This document shows positions 1 to 11,118 of a stretch of DNA of 64,000 bases, piece by piece. Source of the stretch: Hygrocybe punicea (Eukaryota; Basidiomycota; Agaricomycetes; Agaricales; Hygrophoraceae); NCBI GenBank assembly GCA_963556145.1, contig OY744469.1, forward strand, positions 868,001 through 932,000, read 5' to 3'. Numbering within the stretch: the first letter of the stretch is position 1; every line of letters begins with the position of its first letter. A program made the translations under genes and the position numbers. The notes under the pieces were generated by a model that was given only the letters and a program-made list of their open reading frames with translations, had not been told where the DNA came from and ran no database searches.

Positions 1-314
1 GTTGGCAGGGATACTGATATCTTCCTTTGACAATAAAGATGGTCTTGGATCTCATCTAGGAACAGTGTTGGGTGTTGGTGAAGTAGGGAGACAATGAATT
101 TGACATCAGGAATTGTGAATTTGCGTCGGCGTTGAACTTGATGAGGATTGAAGCAAAGGCCATATTTTTGATGGAATTGGAGAGCATGGTAAGCAGTGGA
201 CTTCTGGAGACCAAGAACTTTGCAGATTACATTGAGAGACATGCCCTGCTGGTGGTACAGGATGGGGACACAGTCCTTGGGGGCTTGGGGGACATGCTTG
301 GGCATGGCAAGCAA
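1..314 (-). pseudogene. Tc1/mariner-type transposase N-terminus, cut by the window edge
   Basis: Reading the minus strand from an ATG at 314 gives an open frame to base 1. It starts MPKHVPQAPKD and continues with a helix-turn-helix-like segment (GMSLNVICKVLGLQKSTAYH). A linker and the phrase LFLDEIQDHLY follow, which is the usual context upstream of the first catalytic Asp in fungal Tc1/mariner (DDE_3) transposases. The catalytic part lies outside the window, so whether the gene is intact cannot be judged. The same superfamily is represented by the broken gene at 56,793-57,969. The family call rests on the HTH and the LDEIQ phrase only. Confidence 0.6.
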
Positions 315-589
315 CGAGCGATAAAGTTTGATATTCCGTATGGGACTATGAATGTGTGTTCGGGTTCTCGGCAGCTTCCTTATTTAGAGAGACACAGCCA
401 CCATTCAAAAATTGTGATTCCAATACTCGCTGAAAATGGCTGTAATGCGGGCTGCGAGTTCCTGTGAGGACAACATTTTGTGGAGTTGTCTCCTGGTCCA
501 GGAGTTGGTTTTATACCACCTGACTTCCACTTCAAACTCTGCTTCAGTTCTCCCTTTGTTCCAGAGGCATCTCAAGGGTTTGACGCTAA

Positions 590-1617
590 GGGGGAGATAC
601 TGTCATATCCATGCAACTCCGAAGGATTCTGATGAAACTCTGCTCCGGACTTCTCTGCCATTTTATCTTATCTTATCCTCTCACATATGTTATTGTTCCT
701 TTCCCTTGTTACACTCTATTCTTCTTCATCTCCGTTTCTCCGGACTCCTATCTGTTTCCTCCCTTTGTTTACTTGTCACTGTACATAGCAACCTTTTATT
801 TCTTTTATCCTTCTCTGAACTCCAGTTCCCTTTCTAGAGTACTTATTATCTCCATGTTACTAAGGACATAACAATTAGTTTACTAAGTATATAAGTTAGA
901 ACTACAATGTCCTGTAACTCTGTTCTGAAAATCAACTTAAGTTCCCCTCATTCTCAAACTTAGGGTTTTGCCTTAAGCTCACTATCAGTCTCCATCTTTA
1001 GTCTGAATCTCTGGACTAACTCTGCTCCGTCTAGTGTTGCCGAAGTTCAGTTCGGTCCGGTTCCGACCCTTTTTGGCGGAACCGCGAACTGAACTTGGGG
1101 TCCGGTTTGGCGCATGGCCAAACCTGGACCCAGACGGCATCGAACCGTCTGTCCGCGTTCGGTCTGGGTTCAGACGTGGTCTGAACCCCGGACCGAGGTG
1201 GGCTCACCCCGTGAGCTCTGTTCTCCTCGCGAATGGCAGGCACGTATCAATTGATACGGCGCTGCACTTCGCGAGGTAGATGGGCTGTGGGGGAGCCGTC
1301 CGGCGCTGCTGCTGCTGCTGCTGCTGCCACTGCTGGTGTTGCTGCCGCTGCCGGCGCTGCTGCTGCTGCCGTGGCCGTTGCTGCTGCCACTGCTGCTGCT
1401 GTTGTGGCCGTTGCCGTTGCTGCTGTCGCTGCTGCTGTTGCCGTTGCTGCTGCCGCTGTTGCTGCTGCTGCCGGCATTGCTGCTGCTGCTGCTGGCCGTC
1501 ATGGTTGTCGTTGCCGTTGTTGTTGCCACCGCTGGTGTTGCCGCTGTCCCGCGTTGGATGGCTTGATGCAGCAGCTGCTGCTGCTGCTGTTGCCGGCATT
1601 GCTGCTGCCGGCGTTGC

Positions 1618-1649
<32 letters not shown>

Positions 1650-2600
1650 TCACTGCTGCTGCTGCCGTTGCTGCCGGCGCTGCTGCTGGCTGTTGCCGTC
1701 GTCGTTGCCTGGTTGCCGTTGCCATTGCCGTTGCAGTTGCCGCCGCCGCTGGTGGTGGTCGTGGTGGTGTTGCGGCTGTCCCGCGTCCGTTGGCATCACG
1801 TTGGCGTTGAGATCCATTTTGTGCCGCGGTGGTGTGCTCGCGATGTGGTCGCGGTTGAGTTTCCTGTAACAGATAATATTAGTAAAGTTAAGATAAATGG
1901 TAAAACTTACCTGTGTCCATGAACGCGACATTGTGTCGCGTTCATTGGCCTTGCGTTGTTGTTGTTGGTGAAGAAACCTTCGTGTAATGGTCACATGATA
2001 CCGTTTAACACGAAAAAGTAAGTAAAGAAATACGAAAAACAAATGAAATAAATACCCTAAAAATATCCGCGTTCGCGGTTTGGACACGGTTTGGAGCCGT
2101 TCAGGAAATCCGGCCGGCCTCGAAACCCTGAACCGAACCTGTGGTCCGGTTCAGCATTTGGCTGAACTTAGACTGAACCCCGGGTTCGGTTCGGGGTTTG
2201 AACCGGGTTCGGCTAGGTTCGGAACCGAACTACGGCAACACTAGCTCCGTCCACTTGTGTTTACTCAGTACAACTTAAGGAAGTAGCAAAACTACTTCAA
2301 GAGTTCGCAGCTCTGGTCCTCCAACAACTCCATTCCATCCGGAGTTGCATGCCTCTAACAAGATCACTTCTTAGCTGATCACCCCTTTCTGTAGATTCCT
2401 CATCCAGGTCTACAATCAAACTCACTGTCACAATAACATCAGATCACAGATCTCCAGGCTAACAAGCCCACAGATGAGACTCCCAGAGACCCTATTTTGC
2501 GACCATGAAATTGTAAGTCCCTTACCATCAAGAAGCTTTGTGAAATGCTAGGTCTTGCAGATGATGCTCACAAAGATGAATGGAATTATATTAGGGTACA
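590..2600 (+). repeat. Probable LTR sequence, 3' end of a Ty3/Gypsy-like element, interrupted by a hAT-type insertion
   Basis: A purine tract (AAGGGGGAGATAC, about 589-602) is followed directly by TGTCATATCC. This is the normal arrangement of polypurine tract and LTR start in fungal Gypsy elements. The sequence just upstream would be the tail of a pol gene, but no domain is recognisable in it. The LTR-like stretch is interrupted by the insertion at 1032-2243. Its right end is not clear: I see no primer-binding site and no terminal CA with a target duplication. Bases 316-589 contain no recognisable gene. Confidence 0.4.
1032..2243. mobile_element. hAT-type non-autonomous element with 8-bp target duplication
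   Basis: The ends are inverted repeats (TAGTGTTGCCG at the left, CGGCAACACTA at the right, weaker pairing for another 10-20 bp). The element is flanked by perfect 8-bp copies of GCTCCGTC at 1024-1031 and 2244-2251. An 8-bp duplication and a TAGTG-type terminus are hallmarks of the hAT superfamily. No transposase is encoded. The interior is a GC-rich region of CTG/GCC-like triplets (about 1300-1790) that is open in several frames. On the minus strand a GTAAGT...TTACAG segment (about 1867-1912) looks like an intron. Subterminal stretches rich in GGTTCGG/CCGAACC may be transposase-binding repeats. Confidence 0.85.
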
Positions 2601-3137
2601 TTTTGTATTCATTTCTTTGAATGAATGTACACTCTTGTATCTCACTCATTTGTAGACCACAGTGCGAGACATGATGCACGCTGCTTGTTTAGATTGGGAT
2701 GCCAACTGGAAGTCACAATGCCCACTAAAGCTTGGCAAGCTCTTCAATGCAGTAAGTCTGTTTATGGTGCATAGCAAATGACCAAAAATATCTAGATTGA
2801 AGAAAACATTCCATCCTTGCAACAATTCCACAACAACTGGGCCACTGCATTTCTTGCTAAGGAAGCATTTAGTGGACATAAAGCTTACCTGCAATCCCTG
2901 AAGAATGCAGGCTCATACAGGTCAAAATGCAAGTGAGCACGAGCCACCCAAGCAAGTGGAAGTGGTGCCGTGAATGGTGATGGCAACAACAGCGATGAAT
3001 GCAACAGTTGCAGCAACAACAGTGGCAATGATAGGGACAAGAGTCACAGCGATGGCAACAACAGCAACAATCTTGACAACAGTGACAGTCGCAGCAACAG
3101 CAATGATGACAATGATGGTGAAATGTTGGATTGACCA
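2500..3137 (+). CDS. Spliced hypothetical protein, transposon-associated context
   Basis: Three exons join without a phase change: about 2530-2594 (ends NYIR), 2655-2750 (starts TTVRDMMHAACLDWDANW) and 2795-2933 (starts IEENIPSLQQF, ends KCK then TGA). The introns are GT-AG, about 60 and 44 bp. The encoded segment is a small helical, Trp/Lys-rich protein; the first exon is uncertain because an upstream ATG is not in phase. Directly downstream (2970-3134) is an Asn/Ser/Asp-rich triplet tract ending in TGA that may be an alternative 3' exon. I do not recognise a family. The neighbouring LTR and hAT sequences make a mobile-element origin likely. Confidence 0.35.
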
Positions 3138-4566
3138 GGCAGTAAGAAGGCAATGTGGTACCTCTGTATTTCCACTTCTAAAGAATGTAAAATCTGAATG
3201 CAAATGTTTTGTTTTTCACTCTTATTTGACATGCATTAAGTACTGAATTTCACCAACTCAGTGTGAGGATAATAAGTGAATTTTTATTGTGATTTCGACT
3301 GAGAAACAAATGAAATTTTACAGGTATTTTGGCTAGGAAGCAAGTGAAAAGCATTGAGGAAAATTCCTTGAGTATTTCAGTTAATTTCTTGGTACTCAAA
3401 TTGGAGGGCGACCGACAGCACTGACATGCTTTCTGAGTGAAATCCTCATGTAAAGATGGTGGAAAAGTAGTGGAAACGGACATAAAGTACGTGAAAATTT
3501 TCACCCTAGTTTCACGTAGCATCTGTGAAATTCTCTTTCAAGTACTCAAATTCACCCTATATTCTTGCGGATTTCAATCTTTTGTGGTGAAATGGAATGT
3601 GAAATTCACTTAGTTCACTATGCACAGTGCTGATGACATAACCCTAAGTAATACCATATTTAGCTAACCTGCCTGCCTAGGAAGTAGGCGAACTTGAGGT
3701 CGCCTATTAAATAATTAAATAATTAAATCCTAAGCTGCTCATTCTATCTCCCTCACGGTTAAGACCAGGAATACTACTGTCACTCATTATGATAAGCCTG
3801 CTAGGTGACTTTTATAAACCCACCGAAACTCGTCAAAGCCTTAGTGCTCCAAGAACATGGCCACCGATCATCATCATGTATATCCCAACATTTGCACCTC
3901 AAGTCGAGCTCTAGGTTCGTCATGTGTGCTCAACAGGCACCGGTCACTGTAGTCTGCCAGTGGGAGGAATAGAAGCTACTACATGTAGTATATGGCACAG
4001 CGCTTCTAGCTCACTATCTCGTTCTGGGGTGTCATGCGTGTGTTCGTTCACAGTGCTTATCACCAGGTTTCTGCCAGCGTCTCAAATCGGCTTCCATGTC
4101 TGACAATGTCGCTCATACTAATATGAGTTTGGGGCTTGGTTTCAAGCTGCCCAAGTTGATGAAGATCGCACGATACAACGAACGGGGGAAGAAATATACT
4201 TACTAGTAACCCGCAATCACCCATTCATTTTTATACTGCCACTACGACTCGCTAGTCCGGTTCGGGGGTCGTCATGTGTGCCCACTGCCCACAGGTGCCG
4301 GTGAGCACCCTGGGCAATACAACCACAGCTTCCTATCATTGATTCTTCTAGGGTCCTCTCAACAGGTGCCGGTGAGCCTTTGAACACACTTTCTTGGAAT
4401 CAATGCTTCCATGTCAATGTCTGATAGATCCGATCCTTCAAGACGCTCATTACTAATGTGATTTTTGGGCTTTCTTTCAAGCTGTGGAAGACCACACTAT
4501 TCGACCAAGGAAAGATCATTCATTTCATAGCGATTACTTGCTATACTTTCACATTTCTCGAACGTC
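3138..4566. other. Intergenic; contains an inverted copy of the start of the gene at 8117-8479
   Basis: No convincing gene is visible. Bases 3797-3912 match, in inverted orientation, about 8360-8475, that is, the first 35-40 codons and leader of the minus-strand ORF there. Two later stretches (about 3913-4000 and 4255-4400) resemble each other around the phrase CGTCATGTGTGC and GGTGCCGGTGAGC, suggesting decayed tandem copies. Confidence 0.5.
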
Positions 4567-5317
4567 ATGTCAAGTGCTATAGAATTTATGCCGGTAGGTT
4601 TACCATGCTGTTGATTTGCACTTGACGTTCTCCGGCTTAAACACAACATTTCAGACATTGTACAGGCGGCGTCCACCCACAAAGTTCTTCGCTCAAGAAG
4701 ACGGCGAGGATGTGTATACATGGTATATCACAGAAGACGAGTATCTGCGCCTCAACAAATTATTTGGGCGCGAGTTTCAGGAAGTCAATCTTGGGGGAAC
4801 GCTAGTCGTCGGTCAACCCAGCCCATGTAGAGGGTGCGGGAAGTACACCGAGTTCATCGACTGGTCAATTCAAATTCCCAACTAAAAATTGGTTTTTGCT
4901 ATATTGATGTTTACAATTAATGGGGGGGGGTTTTGATAGGGTTTGGACGGCGCTGCAGCGTGGTGTCCATTCGAGCGATTTTATATTCAAGGCTTTGAAG
5001 GATTCTCGTCAGGGAATGGAAACTTCGCACGATGTCTACTGCTCCGAATGCGGCCTGCTTACACTCGCTCGGTCAAAACACAATGCTGAAGGAGGAGCTG
5101 CAAATATTTTCCTCGCTGGTGTAAGGCGACTCTCTGATACAATATCAGGAATGTTTATATATATATCTATTCATTCAAATTCGCGATCTAGCGGTTAAAG
5201 CGTTCTGATTATCCCGCAGCCCCTGCTGAGGAAGCTGTCACGGCAAAGACAGAGGCAAAAAAGTCTTCCAAAGTGCGTTCAGTTGATCGATCCAAAAAAT
5301 CTCCGCCTTTACTGTGA
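4567..5317 (+). CDS. Four-exon protein with two CxxC motifs, about 170 aa, function unknown
   Basis: Exons 4567-4593, 4655-4863, 4940-5118 and 5220-5317 join in phase with three GT-AG introns and give an uninterrupted 170-aa frame. It runs from MSSAIEFMP to SKKSPPLL then TGA. Residues about 71-75 (CRGCG) and about 114-118 (CSECG) form two CxxC pairs that could bind one zinc ion. Between them is a conserved-looking helical stretch (FIDWVWTALQRGVHSSDFIF). The C-terminus is Lys/Ala-rich, suggesting a basic tail. I know similar small basidiomycete proteins only as uncharacterised. It converges on the hydrolase-ARM gene, whose stop is at 5669. The intact frame across three introns supports a real host gene. 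Confidence 0.65.
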
Positions 5318-5668
5318 ACATTTTTGTAGCAGGTGGTGATATGGGGGTCATGGTGGCTTGATAACGATGGTAGTACTGCGAAATATCGAGCAGCTCAGAT
5401 GAAAGATAGAGTTCCACCCCCTTCATAGCCACTGAGCTTGATGATGGTAGTGGTTCCAACTTCCAATGATCGTTGGCCCCGAGGCAAAAGTTCTGACTCA
5501 GAGGCTGTTCAGTGTTCTTCCCTTTCCCTGGAGTATAGTGAGTTACGTCGATGACAATGTCCTTTCTTTCGGGTAAATAATGAGCGCTTGAAGCTCGCGC
5601 TCCTGACACTATTACTGCGTGTTGTCGAGACAGTCCATACACATACATGATGAATACAGAATTCATCA

Positions 5669-7850
5669 TCATCGGAGATTATCACGAAGATTTACCGCCG
5701 CGTCTTGCAAGTTCTTCGGGAGACCCATGCTTTTAAATCTCTCCAACTTGTCAAAGACCCCAGCCTGCTTGATCTTTTTCCTGGCATCCTTGCTATACGA
5801 GTGAATGGCTGATAACGTGTCCACAATGTCATATTGAACTGGGAAAGATAAACGAGTGTCCTCCAATAGCTTAGCGAGGAGCTGCACGGCATTCGAATCA
5901 TATGCAGCTTTCCGGCCGATGTCGGTGGCAACTATGTGGCTAATTGCCCGGAGTGCCGCCTCCTTCAGCTGACGTGAAGGACAACCAAGGGCTGTCAAGA
6001 GTGCTGGAATCGCACCATCCGCTGCCGCCCTTTCCTTGGCTGCGCTGTAACGGGTAATGTTTGCGAGTGCGCAGGCCGCATGGTCGTGGATTTCGGGTAA
6101 CGGATCAGATAGCAGCTTGATCAGGAGCCGAATTACTGGAGTACTGATGGCGGCAGCCCACGTGTTTTCAAAATATAGAACGACGGCAAGGATCGTAACA
6201 GCGTGCTGCCTTATGATGCCAGGATCATAGAGAAAATAGACTAGTTGATGTACGACCTGGGCGTGAACAGCGGTGGCGACGTAGTCACGTCCTTCCGTTG
6301 TCTGCGCGATGCGTGCAAGATGATCTGCGGCACTGATACGATAATCTTCCGGCCCATCACCTTTTGCGACGGTGAGTTGTCGGATGAGCTGGGGGATGTC
6401 TGAAACCGTTACTACACGTGCCATTGCCAACGTTGGTGAACGGATAATACCGGGTTCCTGTCTTGAATAGTTCACCATAGGTTCCAAACGAAGGATAGGA
6501 CGTGTCAATTGAGGCGTCATCACTGGATTAACGGGATAAGGAGGGTTTGATAACGAAGGAAAAATGTTGACCTGATTTGGACGTTCGAGATCAGTGGGGC
6601 GTGACGAAGAAGGGAGATTAAGGTTTAGGTTTGGGAGTGTCGGCAAGGGCCGCCTCACGACGACCGGGACAGGATCGGGAACGGCAGGAATTGGAGTGGG
6701 GATGGCATGAATAGTACCGGGGGTGACAGGAGAGATGGCTAAGCAAGACGACCAGTTATATGATATACCTCGGCTACTTGACTAGGACTCACCCGATGGA
6801 TGTGGGTTTGTCTTTCTCACCAATTTCCTGATCGAATCGCATACTACCACAAAGTTCTGGTCATTACCATCCGAAAATTTGCAAAGACGTGCATGATCTG
6901 CGTCTAACCCACACTGTTCTTCGCCTGGCAAACCCATTAGAGCCGAGGAATTATCCACGACCTTTTGCATGAGTGAATGAGATTTCAGGTAACAAGGGAC
7001 GGCTTGACGCGTGAAGAACTCGCCTTATTTCTGCCGGTTGTTAAGGTCTCGTAGAAGCTACAAATTTGAATGTGTTGGCATATGTTCCGGAATAGACGCC
7101 AACTCTGGTCGAGAGTATCAGAATCTCTTTTCAGAGACCTGAGGAGCTCCGTCGGGGGTTTGAAGACCAAAGTCTTCTCGATGATTCCAGCATAAACGGC
7201 CGCCATGCTTGCTAAATTTGTTCCCTGGTGTGGTGTCCCCATAAAAACTATACCAACTGTCGAGCTCAAGATGGAGCGGTACTGTTGATTGATATGTGCT
7301 TCTATTAGGGCCTAGATAACTATCAATATCAATAAAAGTCCAGACGCGGAAAAACGCACCGACTTCACGACAAGGCCTCCAAAAGAATAGCACACCCATA
7401 TAATCTTGTGATGCTCGTAGCCATCTCTAACGCTATTGACTCTGTTTAACAATTGTGTCGAATAATCGAAGATAGAGGATTTGGCCGAAGAAACAAAACT
7501 AGCGTTGTACCCAAAGGTCCAGATCCGCGCATTTGTGCCGAGCTGATCGTCCGCCAAGTAATCTGGAAGTAAATCTCGAAACCATATGTTCTTTGTACGC
7601 GGGTGCATCCACGATTGCGCTGGACCACCTCCCAAGCCGTGAATAAAGAAGATGCTGGGATTGCCGTTAGTTCATCTGCGGGCGCCGCAATCTGAGGAGT
7701 TGCAAATTCGGCGGAAGAGTCTTACTCGCATGTGTATGGTGGGGAGGGCCTAGTTTGCACCCAGTACAAGCCCGGAGAGTCTTGACCACGAAATTCAATA
7801 TATGGGTTCTGCGTGGATGAGGTGAGTCCTCATTATAGTAGAAATGCTTG
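5669..7850 (-). CDS. Alpha/beta-hydrolase (SERAC1/SesB-like) fused to Armadillo repeats
   Basis: Reading on the minus strand: an N-terminal hydrolase begins near 7850 (5' exon uncertain). It shows FFIHGLGG (oxyanion region), IWTFGYN and the nucleophile motif VCYSFGGLVV; FMGTPHQGT follows, and then LDADHARLCKF carrying the likely catalytic His. An intron at 6739-6792 joins this in frame to a Pro-rich linker and then about 250 residues of Armadillo-like helical repeats (about 6420-5672), ending NLR at 5669. SERAC1/SesB-like hydrolases are lipase/esterase-like domains and also occur as N-terminal effectors of fungal NLR proteins. Here no NACHT or NB-ARC ATPase lies between hydrolase and repeats. 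Several short introns disrupt the frame and I placed only some of them. Substrate unknown. Confidence 0.65.
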
Positions 7851-8116
7851 AAGAACTGACCATCTCGTTGACAAGTTCTTTTGACGATGCAGTTGGTTCT
7901 CCCTGGTCCGCTGAGGTTCACTTGGAACCCTGAGCGCTTGTCGATTATCGATAACAGTCCACGAAGGTCTATCGAGACCCTACCCGACCAAACCGAGCCT
8001 TTAAGTTTGACCGCATCATTCCCTGAAGCCATGCCCCATGGTCAGTCTATTGAATCAAAAATGAGAGCCTTGGTTATACCACGTTTGGTCACCTTGATGG
8101 CCTTTTGACCCTACTT

Positions 8117-8479
8117 CTATATAGTCACGGTGGCGGTCTCGGGACTTCTCTGTATAACAACCGAAACGTTGAACTCGATGTGACCATCATACTGGATGCG
8201 AACAACGAAATTACCGGTTTGTTCAGCCTCATCTACGGGTGCCATGATGGCCATGACCACATCAGCACTGACTCTGTTATTATAACCCCATAATACCTTT
8301 GGATTGCGCTTGTTCGCGACGGCCAGTGGAAGCGCCACGAGTGACGGTGCCTGTTGAGCCGAGAACTCGACTTGAGGTGCCAATGCTGGGATATACATGA
8401 TGATCGGTGGCCATGTTCTTGGAGCATGAAGCTTGAAGGCTTTGACGAGTTTCGGCGGGTTTATAAAAGTCACCACCAT
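8117..8479 (-). CDS. Hypothetical protein, 120 aa or 5' exon of a longer gene
   Basis: Open frame starting MVVTFINPPKLVKAF and ending ETATVTI. It could splice into the next minus-strand open frame (8032-7667), but no clear intron was found. No family recognised. The first third is duplicated in inverted orientation at 3797-3912. The predicted protein has a beta-rich tail (FVVRIQYDGHIEFNVSVVIQ). It lies head-to-tail upstream of the hydrolase-ARM gene. Confidence 0.3.
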   Translation of the reverse strand: MVVTFINPPKLVKAFKLHAPRTWPPIIMYIPALAPQVEFSAQQAPSLVALPLAVANKRNPKVLWGYNNRVSADVVMAIMAPVDEAEQTGNFVVRIQYDGHIEFNVSVVIQRSPETATVTI

Positions 8480-10188
8480 AAATGAGTGAGATCAACCGAG
8501 ACGGACATAACCGAGACGGTGAAATCGCTCATCCACTCCGGCTTAGGATTAGTTCTGTTTACACGCTCCACCAAGGCCCACAACGAAAAAATGGACATAA
8601 AGAGTGCTCACCGTGCGTGTTCAGGACTCCAATACCTTCATCATCCGCCCCCATAACCTATAACAACACATGTCGGATAAACCTCAACAGGCATGTCAGC
8701 ACTCCACCTCCACCTATCGCTAGCTGATCTGAGGCCATTTTAGGGAGAGTCTGAAGACGCGAGCATAAGGTGGAGACCAAGGCCTCCGCGCTGGCACAAG
8801 GGTGCCGATGAAGTGGTCGAAGAGCAGGTCAGCTCTCCCCCCATTTCCCTCCCTTGTTCTGATCATGTTGCTTCAGGCTGCGGCAGATAAATAAGTCGGC
8901 GAGGGCAACAAATAGTTGACGGGCAAACAGGTATTTTACATCAAAACTTTCAGTTGCACGATGTTGTTTTCATTTGCGCTTCTATCCAGCTTCAATTTGT
9001 ACCTTTGTATCTTGTTCGTCCGACGTCCGTAACCATGTAAACCCGTTGCTGTTGAATATATTCCTACATGAAGTACTCTCACTAGCATGGGGGAAAATAG
9101 CGTTGGCTGTAGGCCCGCTACCGGCGGTGCCTAGTGCCCGAGGATATTATCGTCTTTACTAGTACTGCCAGTGGTTGTAACGCAGGTTCCTGCTTGACGC
9201 ATGCGCTGAGCGCTCTGGCTCAGACTCGGTTATTCGACATCGTGACGACGGTCGAATCTTCTCAGGCTAGCAGTCATCATGCGTGAATTGTTGCAAAGCC
9301 TGAGACCGGTAAAAAATTGAAACACGTCGATGTACTCGGACACCGATCAGGCTCATCAAACCCTAGACTGCATGGACGTACTAAGTAAGTACCTCAGGCG
9401 GTTGCGGCTTCTGGTTATGTTTCAACAACAATTGCAAGGTCGATCATCAACGGGGATCCATCCCCATCATGTCATTGCGATAGCCCACACTGATCACTGG
9501 CTGTATAGCCCCATCATAATAAATATCGCAACCAGCTTGTCCTTATGACTCTCGTAATCTCGCCATGTCGCAAGTCACTGCTTTGAACGGGTCGTCTCAA
9601 CGGCTTCGATGGCGGGGCCCCGGGAAGGGTGTCTATGGATTCTTCACCGCTTTTGGAGGGGCAGCGAATCCTGCTGAGAACTTAAAGTTGGCACAACCAA
9701 TTATCGTGAACATCCCAATGCAGTATGGCGATCGATCCTTAAGGTTGGCGCTTTTTTTTGGTATGCTAACTTCAGCCCGGATAGAATCCATGCGGAGGCG
9801 GGGCCCAATGGTGATATCGCTGAGCGGTACGGCGACCGCTACTAAATTGAGCCTTCTTTCACTGACCTCGCCCCGCATAGAACCCAAGCACTGGCACCGA
9901 CTGATGTGTTTACCCGACAACCCGTCAAAATCACCATAAACCGCATCTGTAGAACGATCCTGACCCCATGTCTTGGTTTTTGGGGTGGCTGGTCGTTCTT
10001 TCCGGCGGAAAGAAAAATGCCGATTACTCTCCCTTGGGTGTTCTTTATATGCATTGTTACCAACGTGTGGGGACTATTTCCCCCCCCCACCTCCCTTCCT
10101 AACTTGTTTCGTTGACCAACATCCCGGGCGTATTTCATTTACTAGGGTCGTCTTAACTTCAGTACTGGACTCGTTGGAGCCCTCTTCG
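8480..10188. other. About 1.7 kb without a recognisable gene
   Basis: Several open frames up to 124 codons exist (for example 9565-9939 on the plus strand), but they overlap one another on both strands and show no domain, splice pattern or repeat that would support one. No terminal inverted repeats were seen. Confidence 0.5.
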
Positions 10189-11008
10189 ATGGAGTGGTTC
10201 TTTCGCACCCACTATGGTCCTGGTTTCCTTGTTGAAAAACGTGGGCCTCTCGTCAAAGTCACAGGATATCGTGTCTTCTACTCGGTATTGTCCCTTGGAG
10301 CCGGTATCTGGAAAGCTACTGCCTCGTACCGAGGAGAAACCAATACTCCCACCAATATTGAGCTGGGTTTCGGTGTCATTATAGGCATGATGTTGGTCTT
10401 TCCGTTAATTTGCGTCATACGTGGTTGTTTTGATCAAACTCTCGGACTGTAGTTTGTACTGGGTTGGAAAACTCGAATCAGCAGAGCCCCCAGTCATGGT
10501 TTGGCTCTTTCACAAAGACTACGGCCATATTCTACTTCAAAGTGAGTAACATCCACTCTTCACCATTCTCTTGAGTCTCACAAAAACGGTCATTATGCAG
10601 TTCTTTCCAGCATAGTGGCAATTGGTGAGTAACATTTGACCAAACTATTACAATATCCCTCCCCTCACTTTACGTGCCACTCCTTTCGCAGTGTCTTGGT
10701 GGTGGATTGCATTTCGTATTTGCGCAATCAACATTGTCTTGCGAAAACGATGTAACCAAGATATCAAAGCTGAATTCATAGTTCTAAACATCGGACTTGC
10801 CTGTGAATTCTTCCTATTAGTTGTGTATTTCTTGATTCCCTGCCTTCGTTGTTCAAGTGATGACACAAGGGCAATGATCTGGCGTTCACACAGAGTAACC
10901 CTTGCTTCCATACTCATACTTTATCTTACAACACTTCTAGTCGGGTATTTTCCAAATATTTTCCCTAATGTTTTCATGCCTTTCTTCCATGAGTTATGGC
11001 ATTCTTGA
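10189..11008 (+). CDS. Lineage-specific multi-span membrane protein, member C (210 aa)
   Basis: Exons 10189-10391, 10453-10541, 10601-10624 and 10692-11008 join in phase into 210 codons plus stop. The protein carries one copy of a module shared with the genes at 11,119-12,647 and 12,874-13,170: a TGYR start and a Gly/Lys helix, then a hydrophobic GVIIGM stretch. After the intron come LYWVGKLE and WLFHKDYGHILLQ. The intron after GVII occurs at the same place and phase as in the paralogs. Three or four hydrophobic segments suggest an integral membrane protein. The function is unknown. The last third of the final exon is copied at 26,934-27,039, where the rest of the gene is missing, so this copy is the complete one. 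Confidence 0.6.
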
Positions 11009-11118
11009 TTTCTTTTATACACAGGACTAGGAATAATCCACAAAACTGTTAGGTACCAAACCAATTGCCAGCCTGAATAATGGATACCAGTCAATCGTGA
11101 TGTTTAATGGGCTGTGTA

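Noticed and set aside
1170..2087. Long open frames on both strands coding poly-Ala, poly-Leu, poly-Gln or poly-Cys
   Set aside because: Triplet repeats without stops open every frame; no frame has codon-level evidence of being a gene.
5238..5672. 144-codon minus-strand frame
   Set aside because: It is antisense to the last exon of the four-exon gene, has no known domain, and is less well supported than that gene.
9565..9939. 124-codon plus-strand frame
   Set aside because: A comparable frame lies antisense; no domain, no splicing context.
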